Shown here: positions 16,757 to 18,129 of the stretch, piece after piece
Layout: each line of letters starts with the position of its first letter
Position numbering within the stretch: the stretch's first letter is position 1
Assembly (NCBI GenBank): GCA_958425285.1
Contig: CATZVV010000010.1
Location: 1-18,129 of the forward strand
DNA length: 18,129 bases
DNA from: an uncultured Lachnoclostridium sp.
GTDB taxonomy: Bacteria; Bacillota; Clostridia; Lachnospirales; Lachnospiraceae
Direction of reading: 5' to 3'
Made by a program: the position numbers and the translations under genes
Notes under the pieces: model-generated
What the model was told of the DNA's origin: nothing
What the model saw: the letters and a program-made list of their open reading frames with translations, nothing else
Databases searched by the model: none

Positions 16757-17825
16757 ATTTTTTTGATTTAAAAACCCATTCCCGCTGAATTTGAAAACTG
16801 ATAAAAAACAGAAAGACTTCTACACAGGATTTAATGACGGATTCATTATAGCGAATGATACAAAATAGCCAGTCTACAAGCTTGGCGGAAACAAATGTTT
16901 GTACAATGCAAAGCGCATAATACCTTAAGGCAACATATCTTGTTTTTGCTTTGTTATGGAATACCTGATGTTTGTTCATAAGAAAGTTGTATAATGATGA
17001 AACTGCCCGGGCAAAAAATGTGGCAATTAGTATATAAGTGCTTTGTTCAAAGTGAGGTCTTACTACTTTTAGACATAAGTAAAAGCATATAATATCGATG
17101 AGATAAGAGGAAAACGAACTCAACATGAATTTTGCAAAGATACGGTAAATTCGGATGGAATCCAAAAAAGGATTAAAATGAGAACTCTCGTTGTTTTCTA
17201 TATATATTGTACTGATTGGGAACTCTTGTATTGCAATTCCGACCTCTTTCGTTTTAATGAGCATGTTCATTTCATATTCAAAACGTTCTCCTTTTGTTGT
17301 ACAAAAGTAATCATTTATTAGCTGACGCGACATACCACGTAAACCGGTCTGTGTATCAGAAACGTGTATCCCACAAAGAAGACGGATTGTAAGACATGTA
17401 AATTTGTTCCCAAACCGACTCCGGAAAGGGATTGCTTTATCTGAAAACTGCCGGCATCCCAAAATAAGTTTTTCGGGATGCTCTAGTGTAAGTTTTGCAC
17501 ATGTTATCGTGTCAGAAAGCGTATGCTGTCCGTCACAGTCAACAGTGACAACTCCCTGTATTTCCGGCAGTTCTTTTAGGATATAATTGAATGCGGATTT
17601 CAGTGCCATGCCTTTTCCAAAATTTACGACATGCCGGATTAATCGGCAATGATATTCTTCCTTTGCACGTTTAAAATATATACGATTTTCTATTTTGCTT
17701 CCGTCGTCAACGAGTACAATTGTTTCAAATCCGTGAGATTTTAAGCCCTTAATAAGATTCAACATTTTATTGTCTGGATTAAGCGCGGGGATTACAATTG
17801 CAACCGAGTTTTTATAAGAAGACAT
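16755..17825 (-). CDS. Family 2 glycosyltransferase fused to a GtrA membrane domain
   Basis: The product has 356 residues. Residues 1-225 form a GT2 domain with VIPALNP (11-17), DDGS (40-43), the metal-binding DCDGQH (96-101) and DTQTGLRG (157-164). Residues 230-353 form a four-helix GtrA domain ending in REWVF, the usual GtrA close. Such fusions are thought to load a sugar onto polyprenyl phosphate and help present it outside the membrane, in one protein. This is a natural counterpart to the separate DPM1-like and GtrA genes at 733-1867. Start: ATG at 17825-17823 on the minus strand, with GAGGG 6 bp upstream. It is transcribed alone from a good promoter and ends at the shared terminator. Sugar and acceptor are not predictable from sequence. 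Confidence 0.92.
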   Translation of the reverse strand: MSSYKNSVAIVIPALNPDNKMLNLIKGLKSHGFETIVLVDDGSKIENRIYFKRAKEEYHCRLIRHVVNFGKGMALKSAFNYILKELPEIQGVVTVDCDGQHTLSDTITCAKLTLEHPEKLILGCRQFSDKAIPFRSRFGNKFTCLTIRLLCGIHVSDTQTGLRGMSRQLINDYFCTTKGERFEYEMNMLIKTKEVGIAIQEFPISTIYIENNESSHFNPFLDSIRIYRIFAKFMLSSFSSYLIDIICFYLCLKVVRPHFEQSTYILIATFFARAVSSLYNFLMNKHQVFHNKAKTRYVALRYYALCIVQTFVSAKLVDWLFCIIRYNESVIKSCVEVFLFFISFQIQREWVFKSKK

Positions 17826-17914
17826 ATGTTACCCTCATTTTCTGCTTAGTTAGATGTATCGTTTCAAGCTAAATGCTGTTTGTGGCATTGCTTGTTTTTT
17901 TGACTATAAATTAT

Positions 17915-17943
17915 ATTATAATGGTTTGTGATTCGTTAGACAA
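17915..17943 (-). promoter_or_regulatory. Sigma-A-type promoter of the GT2-GtrA gene
   Basis: On the minus strand, TTGTCT (17943-17938) and TATAAT (17920-17915) are 17 bp apart. The predicted transcript starts near 17908, leaving an untranslated leader of about 80 nt before the ATG. Confidence 0.75.
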
Positions 17944-17990
17944 GTATTTTTCAATATAAATGCTTCTTATCATGTAAAAGGGTTGGAAAA

Positions 17991-18012
17991 AAGGGTAAAG
18001 ACTCTTTCCCTT
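17991..18012. repeat. Inverted repeat overlapping the promoter of the right-edge gene
   Basis: AAGGGTAAAG (17991-18000) pairs with CTTTCCCTT (18004-18012) apart from one bulged T. The right arm overlaps the first bases of the -35 box. No T-run follows, so an operator is more likely than a terminator. Role inferred. Confidence 0.45.
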
Positions 18013-18039
18013 GCACCAGCTGTTTGTATGGTGTATAAT
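18011..18039 (+). promoter_or_regulatory. Sigma-A-type promoter of the right-edge gene
   Basis: TTGCAC (18011-18016) and TATAAT (18034-18039) are 17 bp apart, close to consensus, about 54 bp before the ATG at 18093. Confidence 0.78.
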
Positions 18040-18092
18040 GAAAAGCAGACTTTTGTTAAGGAACGGTATTACAATTTTGGAATGGAGCGGTT

Positions 18093-18129
18093 ATGAAAGT
18101 AACAGTAGCTGTTGTGGCTTATAATGAAG
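18093..18129 (+). CDS. Start of a family 2 glycosyltransferase gene (3' end outside window)
   Basis: Only 12 codons are visible, reading MKVTVAVVAYNE. The pattern beta-strand then AYNE is the standard opening of family 2 glycosyltransferases (VSVVxPAYNE), so this is probably another glycan gene. GGAG (18084-18087) lies 5 bp before the ATG, and a consensus promoter stands upstream. Twelve residues cannot fix the family, so the call is tentative; other Rossmann-like proteins may begin in a similar way. Confidence 0.6.
   Translation, partial: MKVTVAVVAYNE

Noticed and set aside
17900..17922. TTGACT and TATAAT on the plus strand as a promoter
   Set aside because: The spacing is only 11 bp. The same TATAAT-rich block is better explained as the -10 of the minus-strand promoter with correct 17-bp spacing.

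Overview
The window looks like chromosomal DNA from a low-GC Gram-positive anaerobe, most likely a gut or rumen Lachnospiraceae-type Clostridia. The evidence is AT-rich codon use, strong GGAGG-type ribosome binding sites, tightly packed same-strand genes, and one very large secreted glycosidase. That glycosidase ends in a Thr/Pro linker and a basic BspA-like leucine-rich domain, a pattern common in Roseburia, Eubacterium and Butyrivibrio surface enzymes. Species assignment is inference only.

Positions 1-10261 hold a co-directional cell-surface glycan locus. It opens with the C-terminal part of a membrane GT-C glycosyltransferase (cut by the window edge), a DPM1-like family 2 glycosyltransferase and a GtrA membrane protein. 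After a 53-bp gap with a clear inverted repeat come manA, manC, gmd, rmd and a phosphohexomutase. As a set they give a full route from fructose-6-phosphate to GDP-D-rhamnose: Fru-6-P to Man-6-P (ManA), to Man-1-P (mutase), to GDP-Man (ManC), to GDP-4-keto-6-deoxy-Man (Gmd), to GDP-D-Rha (Rmd). A GtrB-like polyprenyl-phosphate glycosyltransferase, a hotdog thioesterase and a second multi-spanning GT-C enzyme follow, with short gaps or overlaps. A bulged hairpin plus T-tract at 10286-10338 ends the unit. The simplest reading is that nucleotide sugars are made in the cytosol, loaded onto polyprenyl phosphate by the GT2 enzymes, flipped with GtrA help, and used outside the membrane by GT-C enzymes.

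Positions 10262-16756 form a second unit: a spacer of about 240 bp, a 36-codon small ORF whose stop overlaps the next start (TAATG), and a 2029-residue secreted multi-domain protein. Its core is a GH127/GH146-type beta-L-arabinofuranosidase with the expected Glu/Cys metal site. Around it are three related carbohydrate-binding modules (two of them a recent tandem duplication), Ig-like modules, a helical module, a Thr/Pro linker and the leucine-rich C-terminus. A hairpin at 16712-16756 with T-tracts on both strands ends this gene and the convergent next one.

Positions 16755-17825 (minus strand) encode a GT2 enzyme fused to a GtrA domain, with a good sigma-A-type promoter. At the right edge a further GT2-type gene starts on the plus strand behind its own consensus promoter and is cut by the window end. 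No tRNA, rRNA, CRISPR array, insertion sequence or phage gene was seen.
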